Below are positions 46,036 through 55,302 of a DNA stretch of 64,000 nucleotides, piece after piece. The position numbers were made by a program, and so were the translations under genes. How positions within the stretch are numbered: position 1 is the stretch's first letter; each line of letters starts with the position of its first letter. Origin of the DNA: Roseovarius litorisediminis (GTDB lineage: Bacteria; Pseudomonadota; Alphaproteobacteria; Rhodobacterales; Rhodobacteraceae); assembly GCF_900172295.1 (NCBI RefSeq), contig NZ_FWFL01000007.1, positions 1-64,000 of the forward strand. Direction: 5' to 3'. Under the pieces are notes generated by a model. It was not told the origin of the DNA, searched no databases, and saw nothing but the letters and a program-made list of their open reading frames with translations.

Positions 46036-46550
46036 AAGCCTGGTGTGCGCTGATTGTCGTGGCAGCTCTGACGGCTTGCACTGCCAAGCCCCCTGCCCCC
46101 GGCTATCGCGACGACTCACCGCTCAGCATCACGACCCGCGATGATGACAAACGGCTGGCGGGCGACTGGCAGGTGCGCGGGTATTACCCAGGCGATGACG
46201 CCTTGCAACAGGTTGCCTTTTTACCGGAATGGCAGGGCACGCCTGCATTTGAACTGGTGACACGCAGCTGCGAAGACACTGGCGATTGCGAAGATGTGGG
46301 CGAAATCTGGCGCGCCAAATCTTTGGGCCCGAACCGGTGGACAATCAGCGGCCCGCACAGTGAAGCTGAACGCGAGCTGTGGGTGGTCTGGGTCGACGAA
46401 GGTTACCGCACTGCAGCGATCGGGGCCCCCGATGGCCGGTACGGCTGGGTGCTGGACCGCACCGCTAAAGGTGGTGCTGACCGTATAAAGGCCGCACGCG
46501 AAATACTGGACTTCAACGGATATGACATCGGCGCAATGATCCTGCGCTAA
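46032..46550 (+). CDS. Lipocalin-like lipoprotein
   Basis: 172 residues from ATG 46032-46034, coupled to the SDR stop. Signal with lipobox LTAC (MKAWCALIVVAALTACTAKP) gives a mature N-terminal cysteine about residue 16. The body (LAGDWQVRGYYPGDDALQQV; RELWVVWVDEGYRTAAIG; RYGWVLDRTA) fits a small beta-barrel of the bacterial lipocalin (Blc-like) type. A lipoprotein in the middle of a carnitine unit might capture ligand at the outer membrane; this is inference. Confidence 0.75.
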   Translation: MKAWCALIVVAALTACTAKPPAPGYRDDSPLSITTRDDDKRLAGDWQVRGYYPGDDALQQVAFLPEWQGTPAFELVTRSCEDTGDCEDVGEIWRAKSLGPNRWTISGPHSEAERELWVVWVDEGYRTAAIGAPDGRYGWVLDRTAKGGADRIKAAREILDFNGYDIGAMILR

Positions 46551-46564
46551 AGGGAGTGACTGGA

Positions 46565-47974
46565 ATGGCTGGAACAGCAGCAATTATCGGTGGCGGCGTG
46601 ATTGGCGGCGGATGGGCCGCACGGTTTTTGCTCAATGGCTGGGACGTACGGGTGTTTGACCCCGACCCGGAAGCCACCCGCAAGATTGGCGAGGTGTTGG
46701 ATAATGCCCGCAATGCCCTGCCGATGCTGTATGATTTTGCCCTGCCCGACGAGGGTAAGCTGAGTTTCCACCCCACCATGTCCGAGGCCGTGGCAGGAGC
46801 AGAATGGATCCAGGAAAGCGTGCCTGAGCGGCTGGAGCTGAAGCGCAAGGTCTATCAGACATTGCAGGAACACTGTGATGCGAATGCCGTGATCGGCTCG
46901 TCAACCTCGGGCTTCAAGCCCTCGGAGCTTCAAGGCTGTGCCACGCGGCCTGATCAGATTGTGGTAACGCACCCTTTTAACCCGGTCTATCTGCTGCCGC
47001 TGATCGAACTGGTAACAACCGACAGGAACCCAAGTGAGCTGATTAACGGGGCAAAGGAGACGCTGACCAGTCTGGGTCTTTATCCGCTGCATGTTAAAAA
47101 GGAAATCGACGCGCATATCGCTGACCGGTTCCTTGAAGCGGTGTGGCGCGAGGCGCTATGGCTGATCAAGGACGGTATCGCCACGACCGAGGAAATCGAC
47201 AATGCGATCCGCTATGGTTTTGGCATCCGATGGGCGCAGATGGGCCTGTTTGAAACCTACCGCGTGGCCGGGGGCGAGGCGGGCATGAAACATTTCATTG
47301 ATCAGTTCGGCCCCTGCCTGCAGTGGCCCTGGACCAAGCTGATGGATGTGCCGGAACTGACAGATGAACTGGCGCAGATGATCGCCGATCAGTCAGACGC
47401 ACAATCGGGGCATCTGAGCATCCGCGAACTGGAGCGCAAGCGCGATGGCAACCTGATCGCGATGATGCGGGCGTTGCGGCAACAGGACAATGCGGCCGGA
47501 CGGCTGATCAACGAACATCAGGCGGGCCTGCGGCCTGTGCTGAAGGACGGCCCCCCGATCATCAGCGCGCGGCGGGTGATCCCGATCGACTGGACCGATT
47601 ACAACGGCCATATGAACGAAGGCCGCTATGGGCAGTTGTTCAGTGATGCAGCCGACGCGATCATGACCCACGTCGGCGCCGATGACGCCTATATCGCCGC
47701 CGGCAACAGCTATTTCACCGCCGAGACAAACATCAAATTCCTGTCCGAGGCCCATGCCGGTGAAAAGGTTGTGGTTGAAAGCCTAGTCACCCAGGGCGAA
47801 GGCAAGAAGCTGCGCTGCTATCACGAAATGAAGCGCGAAGCAGATGGCGAGATTCTGGCCACATCGGACCAGTTCATGCTGCACGTGAATCTAGAGTCGC
47901 GCAGGTCCTGCGATCCGCTGCCGGAGGTTCTGGCGCGGGTTGAAGCGCTGGCAGCCCTTCACAAGGAGAATTGA
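46565..47974 (+). CDS. lcdH: L-carnitine dehydrogenase fused to a betainyl-CoA thioesterase
   Basis: 469 residues from ATG 46565-46567 (MAGTAAIIGGGVIGGGWAAR), with GGGAG 8 nt upstream; a GTG at 46556 is less likely. The 3-hydroxyacyl-CoA dehydrogenase-like domain (about 1-315; SSTSGFKPSELQ, THPFNPVYLLPLIELV) oxidises L-carnitine to 3-dehydrocarnitine with NAD. The C-terminal hotdog domain (about 337-469; IDWTDYNGHMNEGRYGQLFS) is the thioesterase type known from rhizobial carnitine dehydrogenases and should release glycine betaine from betainyl-CoA. Confidence 0.93.
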   Translation: MAGTAAIIGGGVIGGGWAARFLLNGWDVRVFDPDPEATRKIGEVLDNARNALPMLYDFALPDEGKLSFHPTMSEAVAGAEWIQESVPERLELKRKVYQTLQEHCDANAVIGSSTSGFKPSELQGCATRPDQIVVTHPFNPVYLLPLIELVTTDRNPSELINGAKETLTSLGLYPLHVKKEIDAHIADRFLEAVWREALWLIKDGIATTEEIDNAIRYGFGIRWAQMGLFETYRVAGGEAGMKHFIDQFGPCLQWPWTKLMDVPELTDELAQMIADQSDAQSGHLSIRELERKRDGNLIAMMRALRQQDNAAGRLINEHQAGLRPVLKDGPPIISARRVIPIDWTDYNGHMNEGRYGQLFSDAADAIMTHVGADDAYIAAGNSYFTAETNIKFLSEAHAGEKVVVESLVTQGEGKKLRCYHEMKREADGEILATSDQFMLHVNLESRRSCDPLPEVLARVEALAALHKEN

Positions 47975-47975
47975 G

Positions 47976-49136
47976 ATGCATTTCGGACTGACCGACGAAC
48001 AGGACATGATCGTCTCGACTGTGCGCAGCTTTGTCGAAAACGAGATTTACCCCCATGAGGCCGAGGTAGAGCGAACCGGCAAGGTGCCCGCCGACGTCGC
48101 AGAACGGATCAAGCAAAAGACAATTGATCTGGGATTTTATGCCTGCAATTTCCCGGAAGAGGTGGGCGGCGCGGGCCTGAATCATCTGGAATTCGCACTG
48201 GTCGAGCGGGAGCTGGGGCGCGGATCTATGGCCCTCAACCATTTCTTCGGCCGCCCGCAGAACATCCTGATGGCCTGCAACGCCGAACAGCGCGAACGTT
48301 ATTTGCTGCCCGCTGTGCGTGGAGAGCGGATGGATGCGCTGGCGATGACCGAACCGGGCGCCGGATCGGACGTGCGCGGCATGGCGTGCTCTGCCCGGCG
48401 CGAGGGCGGCGATTGGGTTCTGAATGGCACAAAGCACTTTATCAGCGGTGCGGATCACGCTGATTTCATTATTGTTTTCGTAGCTACGGGCGAGGACGAT
48501 ACCCCGCGTGGCCCCAAGAAACGTATCACCACCTTTCTGGTGGATCGCGGAACGCCCGGCTTCACCATTCGCGAAGGCTATAAGTCGGTCAGTCACCGGG
48601 GCTACAAGAACTGCATTCTGGAGTTTGACGATTGCCGCCTGCCGGACGCCCAGGTGCTGGGCGAGGTCGATGGCGGTTTTGCTGTGATGAATGAATGGCT
48701 TTACGCCACCCGCATCACCGTCGCCACCATGAGCGTGGGCCGCGCCCGGCGCTGTTTCGACATGGCGCTGAACTATGCCGCCGAGCGCAAGCAGTTCGGT
48801 CAGCAGATTGGCAAGTTTCAGGGGGTCAGTTTCCAGATCGCCGATATGATTACCGAAATCGACGCGGCTGATCTGCTGACGCTGAATGCCGCCTGGCGGC
48901 TGGATCAGGGCCTGCCTGCAAATCGCGAAATTGCCTCGGCCAAGGTCTATGCCAGCGAAATGCTGGCGCGCGTTACGGACGCCACATTGCAGATTTACGG
49001 AGGTATGGGGCTGATGGATGACTTCCCCATCGAGCGCTTCTGGCGAGATGCCCGGGTCGAACGTATCTGGGACGGTACATCGGAAATTCAACGCCACATC
49101 ATCAGTCGTGAACTGCTAAGGCCCTTGGGGGCATGA
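47976..49136 (+). CDS. Acyl-CoA dehydrogenase, probable gamma-butyrobetainyl-CoA dehydrogenase
   Basis: 386 residues from ATG 47976-47978, one base after the previous stop and with AAGGAG upstream. FAD-enzyme motifs: AMTEPGAGSDVRGM, YAAERKQFGQQIGKFQ and RDARVERIWDGTSEIQ. In most short-chain relatives the last motif has Glu (EGT) as the base; here it is Asp (D366). Position between lcdH and the CoA ligase/hydratase suggests oxidation of gamma-butyrobetainyl-CoA to crotonobetainyl-CoA. Electrons would go to ETF. Confidence 0.85.
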   Translation: MHFGLTDEQDMIVSTVRSFVENEIYPHEAEVERTGKVPADVAERIKQKTIDLGFYACNFPEEVGGAGLNHLEFALVERELGRGSMALNHFFGRPQNILMACNAEQRERYLLPAVRGERMDALAMTEPGAGSDVRGMACSARREGGDWVLNGTKHFISGADHADFIIVFVATGEDDTPRGPKKRITTFLVDRGTPGFTIREGYKSVSHRGYKNCILEFDDCRLPDAQVLGEVDGGFAVMNEWLYATRITVATMSVGRARRCFDMALNYAAERKQFGQQIGKFQGVSFQIADMITEIDAADLLTLNAAWRLDQGLPANREIASAKVYASEMLARVTDATLQIYGGMGLMDDFPIERFWRDARVERIWDGTSEIQRHIISRELLRPLGA

Positions 49137-49163
49137 GACCATGAACGCGCCTAAAAGATTAGT

Positions 49164-49197
49164 GCCTCCGGCGGGGATATTTGCAGCAAGAAGAAAC
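49164..49197 (+). repeat. Dispersed intergenic element, copy A
   Basis: Starts GCCTCCGGCGGGGATATTTG and ends CAAGAAGAAAC. Matches 29 of 34 positions of the inverted copy B at 49316-49349. Lies just after the acyl-CoA dehydrogenase stop. The pair could fold into a long hairpin in the transcript. Confidence 0.8.
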
Positions 49198-49315
49198 GGG
49201 GGAGCCCAACCCGGCCCCCCCTGGAAAAAGGGCAACCCTTTTCTCCTTGCACGGCCATCGGCGTCCCCGCCTGTACCGCAATACCAACTTGACACGATCT
49301 GGTTAACAGAACCTT

Positions 49316-49349
49316 GTTTCTTCTTGCCAAAAATATCCTCGCCGAAGGC
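49316..49349 (-). repeat. Dispersed intergenic element, copy B (inverted)
   Basis: On the minus strand it reads GCCTTCGGCGAGGATATTTT then TGGCAAGAAGAAAC, inverted relative to copy A 118 bp to the left. It lies 33 bp before the CoA ligase ATG, so a hairpin with copy A would separate the upstream carnitine genes from the ligase-caiD pair. Confidence 0.8.
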
Positions 49350-49382
49350 ATCCGACAGCCCGGCAGACACCAGAGCCTGCGG

Positions 49383-51425
49383 ATGACGCGTGATCTTTCC
49401 CGTCTTATCAGGCCCCGGTCGATTGCCGTCGTGGGCGGGGGTGTCTGGTGCGCGTCGGTCATCGAGCAGTGCCGCAAGATGGGGTTCGGCGGGCCGGTCT
49501 GGCCGGTGCACCCCAGCAAGACAGAATTGGGGGGAATCGCGACATTTGCGTCGCTCGAAGCCCTGCCAGGCGCGCCGGATGCGGTGTTTGTCGGCGTGAA
49601 TCGCAAGGTGACGATCGAAACCGTTCGAATTTTGCGCGCAATGGGCGCAGGTGGTGCGGTGTGTTTCGCCTCGGGCTTTCGCGAGGCACAGGCAGAAACC
49701 GGCGATGGCGACAGCCTTCAGGACGCGTTGCTGGCGGCGGCGGGAGATATGCCCATCATCGGCCCCAATTGCTATGGCTTTATCAATTATCTGGACGGGG
49801 CACTGCTCTGGCCTGATCAGCATGGCGGGGTGCGAAGCGGCAGCGGTGTGGCGCTGATCACCCAAAGCTCGAACATGGCGATCAATCTGAGCATGCAGGC
49901 GCGCGGGTTGCCACTGGCCTATGTCATGACAGCCGGCAATCAGGCGCAAGTGGGGTTGGCAAAAATCGGACAGGCCGTGCTGGCGGATGACCGGGTGACT
50001 GCGCTTGGAATGCATATCGAAGGCGTCGGCGATCTGCCCGCCTTCGAGGCATTGGCCGACATGGCACGGCGTCAGGGCAAACCACTGGTGGCACTCAAGG
50101 CGGGCCGGTCGGAACAGGCGCAGGCAGCAGCCGTGTCACATACGGCATCTCTGGCGGGCAGTGATGCCGGGGCGAAGGCCTTGTTGTCCAGGCTGGGTGT
50201 GGCACAGGTGGACAGCCTGCCCGAAATGCTGGAACTGCTGAAACTGTTGCATTTCGCCGGGCCTTTGCCGTCAAACCGTATCGTGTCGATGTCCTGTTCC
50301 GGAGGTGAGGCCAGCCTGATGGCAGACAGTGCTGTCGGGCGTGATTTGGAATTTCCAAAGCTGGACACGCGCCAGCGGGAGGGGTTGCGCGCTGCACTTG
50401 GCCCGATGGTAGCGTTGGCCAACCCCTTGGATTACCATACGTTTATCTGGGATAACGTGCCCGCAATGACCGACACCTTTGCCGCGATCCTGCAGGGCGA
50501 TGTGGCCATGGGCTGTATCGTGGTGGATTTCCCGCGCGAGGACCGTTGCAGTATCGCCGCATGGGAATGCGTGATTACTGCGGGCGCAAAAGCGCAGCAG
50601 CGTGCGGGCAAACCGCTGGCATTGCTGGCCACCCTGCCCGAAGCCCTGCCCGAAGCGATCGCCTTGCGTGCGATTGACGCCGGGCTGATCCCGATGCTGG
50701 GAATAAGCGATGCGCTGACAGCGATTGAACGCGCCGCCTGGCTGGGGCAATCCCGGCCCAACGCAGCCCCCCTGCTGCTACCTAGCAGCAACGGCAAAAC
50801 ACAGGTGATATCCGAAGCTGCCGCAAAACAGGCACTGGCCGGGTTTGGCGTGGTTGTGCCCGCCGCAGAAAGTGTTGTCAGCGCCGATGACGCGGTAAAG
50901 GCGGCGGAACGCATCGGCTTTCCCGTGGTAATCAAAGGCCAGGGCGTCGCGCACAAATCCGAGGCCGGGCTTGTGGCGCTTGGGCTACAGAATGCCACCG
51001 AGGTACGCGACGCTGCAAGGGCCATGCAAAGCCCCGGATTTCTGGTCGAACAGATGATTGGCGGCGGCGTGGCCGAGTTGCTGGTCGGTGTGGTTTGCGA
51101 CCCCGCACATGGGTTTGTTCTGACCCTTGCAGCCGGCGGGGTACTGACCGAAATTTTGCAAGACAGTACATCACTTTTGCTGCCCGTAACCGCAGAGGAT
51201 GTATCAAAGGCATTGGACAGGTTGCGCATCGCCCCCATCCTGCGCGGCTATCGTGGCAAACCGGAGGCTGACCGCGCGTCTGTTATAGGGGCTGTAATGG
51301 CAGTGCAGAGTTATGTCACAGCCCATGCGGCCGTGCTGCAAGAAATTGAGATAAACCCGCTCATCTGCGGGCCCCAAGGGGCGATTGCCGCAGATGCGCT
51401 GATAAGGATTGGAGAGACGTCATGA
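49383..51425 (+). CDS. NDP-forming acyl-CoA synthetase (acetate-CoA ligase family), probable betaine-type CoA ligase
   Basis: 680 residues from ATG 49383-49385 (MTRDLSRLIRPRSIAVVGGG). The CoA-binding domain is followed by a succinyl-CoA ligase-like domain with the phospho-histidine motif AAAVSHTASLAGSD (H253) and a C-terminal ATP-grasp domain (FPVVIKGQGVAHKSEAGLVA). Such ADP-forming ligases are fused alpha and beta subunits. Coupling to caiD (ATGA overlap) suggests activation of gamma-butyrobetaine, crotonobetaine or carnitine, replacing the AMP-forming CaiC used by E. coli. Substrate is inferred from context. Confidence 0.82.
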   Translation: MTRDLSRLIRPRSIAVVGGGVWCASVIEQCRKMGFGGPVWPVHPSKTELGGIATFASLEALPGAPDAVFVGVNRKVTIETVRILRAMGAGGAVCFASGFREAQAETGDGDSLQDALLAAAGDMPIIGPNCYGFINYLDGALLWPDQHGGVRSGSGVALITQSSNMAINLSMQARGLPLAYVMTAGNQAQVGLAKIGQAVLADDRVTALGMHIEGVGDLPAFEALADMARRQGKPLVALKAGRSEQAQAAAVSHTASLAGSDAGAKALLSRLGVAQVDSLPEMLELLKLLHFAGPLPSNRIVSMSCSGGEASLMADSAVGRDLEFPKLDTRQREGLRAALGPMVALANPLDYHTFIWDNVPAMTDTFAAILQGDVAMGCIVVDFPREDRCSIAAWECVITAGAKAQQRAGKPLALLATLPEALPEAIALRAIDAGLIPMLGISDALTAIERAAWLGQSRPNAAPLLLPSSNGKTQVISEAAAKQALAGFGVVVPAAESVVSADDAVKAAERIGFPVVIKGQGVAHKSEAGLVALGLQNATEVRDAARAMQSPGFLVEQMIGGGVAELLVGVVCDPAHGFVLTLAAGGVLTEILQDSTSLLLPVTAEDVSKALDRLRIAPILRGYRGKPEADRASVIGAVMAVQSYVTAHAAVLQEIEINPLICGPQGAIAADALIRIGETS

Positions 51426-52207
51426 CAGACAACCCCATCAGAACCGAACGACGCGGCGCGGTGCTGGAAGTCACCCTGGACCGGCCCAAGGCCAATGCGA
51501 TTGATCTCAAGACCAGCCGGATCATGGGCGAGGTCTTTCGCGATTTCCGCGATGATCCCGAATTGCGGGTGGCGATCATCACCGGCGCGGGCGAGAAATT
51601 CTTCTGCCCGGGCTGGGATCTGAAAGCTGCCGCCGATGGCGACGCGGTGGATGGCGATTACGGTGTCGGTGGGTTTGGCGGCATTCAGGAAATGCGCGCG
51701 ATGAACAAACCCATCATTGCCGCCGTCAACGGTATCTGTTGTGGTGGCGGGCTGGAGTGGGCCCTGTCAGCGGATATTATTCTGGCTGCTGATCATGCCA
51801 GTTTTGCCCTGCCGGAAATCCGTTCAGGCACGGTGGCGGATGCGGCATCGGTCAAACTGCCAAAGCGTATCCCCTATCATATCGCCATGGAAATGCTACT
51901 GACCGGGCGCTGGATTGATGCCGAAGAGGCGGCCCGCTGGGGCATGGTCAACCGTCTGCATCCCGGCGATCAGCTTATGGCCGAAGCGCGGGCGCTGGCC
52001 GATCATCTGGCGTCTGGCCCGCCGCTGGTTTACGCCGCGATCAAGGAAATTGTCCGCGATGCCGAAGGCGCTACCTTTCAGGATACGATGAACAAGATCA
52101 CCCGGCGGCAGTATCAATCGGTTGATGTACTGTATTCCTCAGAGGATCAGATGGAAGGCGCGCGGGCCTTTGCCGAAAAACGCGATCCGGTCTGGAAGGG
52201 AAAATAG
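51422..52207 (+). CDS. caiD: CaiD-like carnitinyl-CoA dehydratase / crotonobetainyl-CoA hydratase
   Basis: 261 residues, the CaiD length. Crotonase motifs: ITGAGEKFFCPGWDLKAAAD (oxyanion hole), NGICCGGGLEWALSADIILA with the first catalytic Glu, and FALPEIRSG with the second. It interconverts crotonobetainyl-CoA and L-carnitinyl-CoA. It ends the carnitine unit and overlaps the ligase stop. A generic enoyl-CoA hydratase is possible, but neighbours favour CaiD. Confidence 0.88.
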   Translation: MTDNPIRTERRGAVLEVTLDRPKANAIDLKTSRIMGEVFRDFRDDPELRVAIITGAGEKFFCPGWDLKAAADGDAVDGDYGVGGFGGIQEMRAMNKPIIAAVNGICCGGGLEWALSADIILAADHASFALPEIRSGTVADAASVKLPKRIPYHIAMEMLLTGRWIDAEEAARWGMVNRLHPGDQLMAEARALADHLASGPPLVYAAIKEIVRDAEGATFQDTMNKITRRQYQSVDVLYSSEDQMEGARAFAEKRDPVWKGK

Positions 52208-52596
52208 ACGCAGAGGGGCGTTCTTGACGTAGTCCCGCATTGGCTGACCGGTCCTGATGCCGGGCTGGGCTTTGAAATTCAGAACAATCTTGAAGCCTGA
52301 ATTTCATCTGGACAAAGGCCATCGCGCAGAAAGGGATGGCAAGCCTGGTCAGCATCCCCTGCCCGACTGAGGGGAAGTGCGCGGGGTCTTTACCGCCGTT
52401 CGTGTTAACGCGCCCCGCCAAAAGCTGTTTCTCAGGTTTTGCAGGGCAATTTAGTCCACCCGGCGCTTCCGGCCCGAACCGGAACTCGTTGACTCTTTTG
52501 CGAAGGTCCGCTCTTTACGACAGCAAACGATGTTCTAATTTCGGCCTTGGATTTTCGGCAAGAAGACGTTCTGAAACCTACGTTTAGTACCTAACC
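52208..52596. other. 389-bp gap between caiD and murD
   Basis: No gene recognised. The two flanking genes are convergent, so no promoter is required here. A short minus-strand frame (52098-52421) reads RVNTNGGKDPAHFPSVGQGM but matches nothing I know. Near 52541-52568 there is a weak relative of the dispersed element (TTGGATTTTCGGCAAGAAGA). Could be the scar of a rearrangement. Confidence 0.45.
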
Positions 52597-53994
52597 CTAA
52601 AGCCGCTTTTCGACTTCGCGGATGAAATCTTCGCCGCGTTTTTCAAAGCTGTCGTATTGGTCAAAACTGGCTGCTGCCGGGGCCAGCAGCACGCATTCCC
52701 CCTCTCCGGCCTCGGCCATGGCCTGGGCTACAGCGTTGGCCATTGTTGTGCACACCTGCGCCTCAACCCCGTGTAACTGCATGGCAAAATTAGCCGCTTC
52801 CCGCCCGATCACATAGGCTTTGAGGACATGTTGCAGGCCGGGCTTCAGGCCAGCAATCCCGCCTTCCTTCTCCAGCCCACCGCAAATCCAGCGGATTTTC
52901 CTGAACGCTTCCAGTGCCTTAAGGGCGCTGTCAACATTTGTCGCCTTGCTGTCGTTGATAAAGGTAACACCATTTGCCTCTGCTATGAGCTGACTGCGGT
53001 GTGGCAGGCCCCCAAAACTGGCAAAGCCCTTTTCGATCACTTTGGGCGCCAGCCCCAAAGTGCGACAAGCCGCGTAGGCTGCACAGGCATTCTGGTGGTT
53101 ATGCGACCCCGGCAAGCCTTTGATATTCCTCATATCAATCGATCCCGCCTGCCGCCCCTTGCGGTATTCAGAAAGGAATCCCTTACGTGCAAAAACCGAC
53201 CAGCCGGGCCCGGAAAGCTTACGCTCTACCGACACACGGATCACCCTGTCATCACTGGCCCCCTCACTCATTTGCCCCGCCAGAAACTGTCCTTCTTTTT
53301 CGTCCACACCGATGATTGCACGATCTGGCCCACCTTCAGCAAACAGCCTGCGCTTGGCAGCGAAATACCCACCAAGCCCTGCATGCCGGTCCAGATGATC
53401 CGGTGAAAGATTAGTAAAAACAGCAACATCCGGGGTCAGAGCCCGCGCAAGGTCGGTCTGATAACTGCTCAGTTCCAGCACCACTACACCGCCGCTTTCG
53501 GGTGGGTCGATATCCAGAACACCCCGCCCGATGTTACCCGCCAATTGCACGGGTTTGCCTGCCTCGGACAACACGTGATGGATCAACGCGGAAGTGGTTG
53601 ATTTTCCGTTACTTCCTGTGACCGCAATCACCTTTGGCGTGACATCCAATTCCTGCCATTCCGAAGTTGCGAAAGAGCGAAAAAACAGCCCGATATCATT
53701 ATCCACTGGTACACCGGCCTCAAGGGCCAGGGCCACCACCTTGTTGGGTTCAGGATAAAGATGCGGGATGCCCGGGCTGACAATAAGGCTGGCTATATCT
53801 GCAAAAGCGCCATCTCGGGAAATATCTTTGATTTCAAAACCTTCAGAGTGCGCCCTTTCGCGGGCAGCAGGATTATCATCCCAGCAGACCGGGTGCGCGC
53901 CACCGGCACGCAACGCCCGCGCCGCACTCAGGCCTGAGCGACCCAACCCCAGCACCGCCACCCGTTCGCCTTCAAAACCCAAAACCGGAATCAT
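52597..53994 (-). CDS. murD: UDP-N-acetylmuramoylalanine-D-glutamate ligase (MurD)
   Basis: 465 residues. N-terminal UDP-binding [23 protein letters not shown] site [20 protein letters not shown], and [20 protein letters not shown]. Adds D-glutamate to UDP-MurNAc-alanine in the cytoplasm. It is the last dcw gene here; ftsW and murG, which usually follow, are absent. A VOC remnant separates it from mraY by 225 bp. Confidence 0.97.
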   Translation of the reverse strand: MIPVLGFEGERVAVLGLGRSGLSAARALRAGGAHPVCWDDNPAARERAHSEGFEIKDISRDGAFADIASLIVSPGIPHLYPEPNKVVALALEAGVPVDNDIGLFFRSFATSEWQELDVTPKVIAVTGSNGKSTTSALIHHVLSEAGKPVQLAGNIGRGVLDIDPPESGGVVVLELSSYQTDLARALTPDVAVFTNLSPDHLDRHAGLGGYFAAKRRLFAEGGPDRAIIGVDEKEGQFLAGQMSEGASDDRVIRVSVERKLSGPGWSVFARKGFLSEYRKGRQAGSIDMRNIKGLPGSHNHQNACAAYAACRTLGLAPKVIEKGFASFGGLPHRSQLIAEANGVTFINDSKATNVDSALKALEAFRKIRWICGGLEKEGGIAGLKPGLQHVLKAYVIGREAANFAMQLHGVEAQVCTTMANAVAQAMAEAGEGECVLLAPAAASFDQYDSFEKRGEDFIREVEKRL

Positions 53995-54065
53995 GCCAAA
54001 GCCCTTTTTTTCTCGCGCAGAATGGTCGGTTTCCTAACGCGTCGCAAGACAATCAAACTGCGGTA

Positions 54066-54180
54066 TCAGTAAGCCGCTGGTGGCTGCCACAGTTCAATCG
54101 GGTTTCCCTCGGGGTCATGGATACGCACAAAACACCCTGCTTCAGAATTCCACTCATCGCGGTTTTCCACTGCATTCGCC
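54066..54180 (-). pseudogene. C-terminal remnant of a VOC (glyoxalase-like) protein
   Basis: In one minus-strand frame the gap between mraY and murD reads VENRDEWNSEAGCFVRIHDP then EGNPIELWQPPAAY and a stop (54066-54068). This is the typical C-terminal strand of VOC/bleomycin-resistance proteins (RDPEGNxIEL). Upstream the frame hits a TAA after four codons, so about 100 N-terminal residues are lost. Confidence 0.75.
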
Positions 54181-54219
54181 TTTTACGAGCCACCCTGCAA
54201 AGGCGAATGGGCGGTCCCT

Positions 54220-55302
54220 TTATCGTACTTTAAGCGTAGCAAGACCGATCATCGCGAGGATCAAGGCAATGATCCAGAAGCGGATCACAATCTGCGGCTC
54301 GGCCCAACCTTTTTTCTCGTAGTGGTGATGAATGGGAGCCATCAGAAAGACCCGTTTGCCGGTGCGTTTGAAATAAAGCACCTGAATGATCACCGAAAGC
54401 GCCTCGACCACAAACAGGCCGCCGACAATACCCAGCACGATCTCGTGCTTTGCGGCCACTGCAATGGCCCCCAAGGCGCCACCCAGGGCCAGCGATCCGG
54501 TGTCGCCCATAAAGACAGCCGCAGGTGGTGCGTTGTACCACAAAAAGCCCAGACCGCCGCCGAATAGCCCTGCACAGAACACAAGGATTTCGCCGGTACC
54601 GGGCACGTAATGCACATCAAGATATTCGGTGAAGTCCACCCGGCCCACCGCATAGGCAATGACGCCCAGCGTGCCTGCAGCAATCATCACCGGCATGATC
54701 GCCAGACCATCCAAACCGTCGGTGAGATTGACCGCGTTGGCGGCCCCGACAATGACGAACATGGCAAATGGGATAAAGAACAGGCCCAGATTTAACAGCG
54801 TATCCTTGAAAACCGGCAGGGCAAGTTTGTATTGCAGTGGCTCGGGATGGTACATCGTGGCCCAGTAACTTGCGATGGCAGCGATCAGAAATCCCAGGCC
54901 CAACCTTACCTTTCCGGGTACGCCTGACACGTTTTGTTTGGAAACCTTTGCGTAATCATCAGCGAAGCCGATCAACCCAAAGGAAATGGTAACAAACAGA
55001 ACCAACCAGACAAACGGGTTGTCCAGTCGGGCCCAAAGCAAGGTCGAGGTCAGCAGCGCCCCCACAATCAGCAACCCCCCCATGGTGGGTGTACCGGATT
55101 TGGCGAAATGGGATTCAGGCCCATCGCTACGGATGGGTTGGCCCTTGCCCTGCTTGCGACGCAGCACATTGATTAGCGGCTGACCAAAGATAAACCCAAA
55201 GATCAGCGCGGTCATGAATGCCCCGCCAGACCGAAAAGTGATGTAGCGGAACAGGTTAAATGCGTCCCCGCCGTCCGACCATGCGGTCAACCAATAAAGC
55301 AT
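54220..55302 (-). CDS. mraY: Phospho-N-acetylmuramoyl-pentapeptide transferase (MraY)
   Basis: 360 residues, about ten membrane segments. Motifs: [20 protein letters not shown] (catalytic Asp pair), [19 protein letters not shown] and [20 protein letters not shown]. Transfers phospho-MurNAc-pentapeptide to undecaprenyl phosphate (lipid I). Its ATG directly abuts the murF stop. Confidence 0.97.
   Translation of the reverse strand: MLYWLTAWSDGGDAFNLFRYITFRSGGAFMTALIFGFIFGQPLINVLRRKQGKGQPIRSDGPESHFAKSGTPTMGGLLIVGALLTSTLLWARLDNPFVWLVLFVTISFGLIGFADDYAKVSKQNVSGVPGKVRLGLGFLIAAIASYWATMYHPEPLQYKLALPVFKDTLLNLGLFFIPFAMFVIVGAANAVNLTDGLDGLAIMPVMIAAGTLGVIAYAVGRVDFTEYLDVHYVPGTGEILVFCAGLFGGGLGFLWYNAPPAAVFMGDTGSLALGGALGAIAVAAKHEIVLGIVGGLFVVEALSVIIQVLYFKRTGKRVFLMAPIHHHYEKKGWAEPQIVIRFWIIALILAMIGLATLKVR

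Noticed and set aside
52098-52421. Minus-strand frame as a transposase remnant
   Set aside because: No DDE or HTH motif and no inverted repeats; half of it is antisense to caiD.
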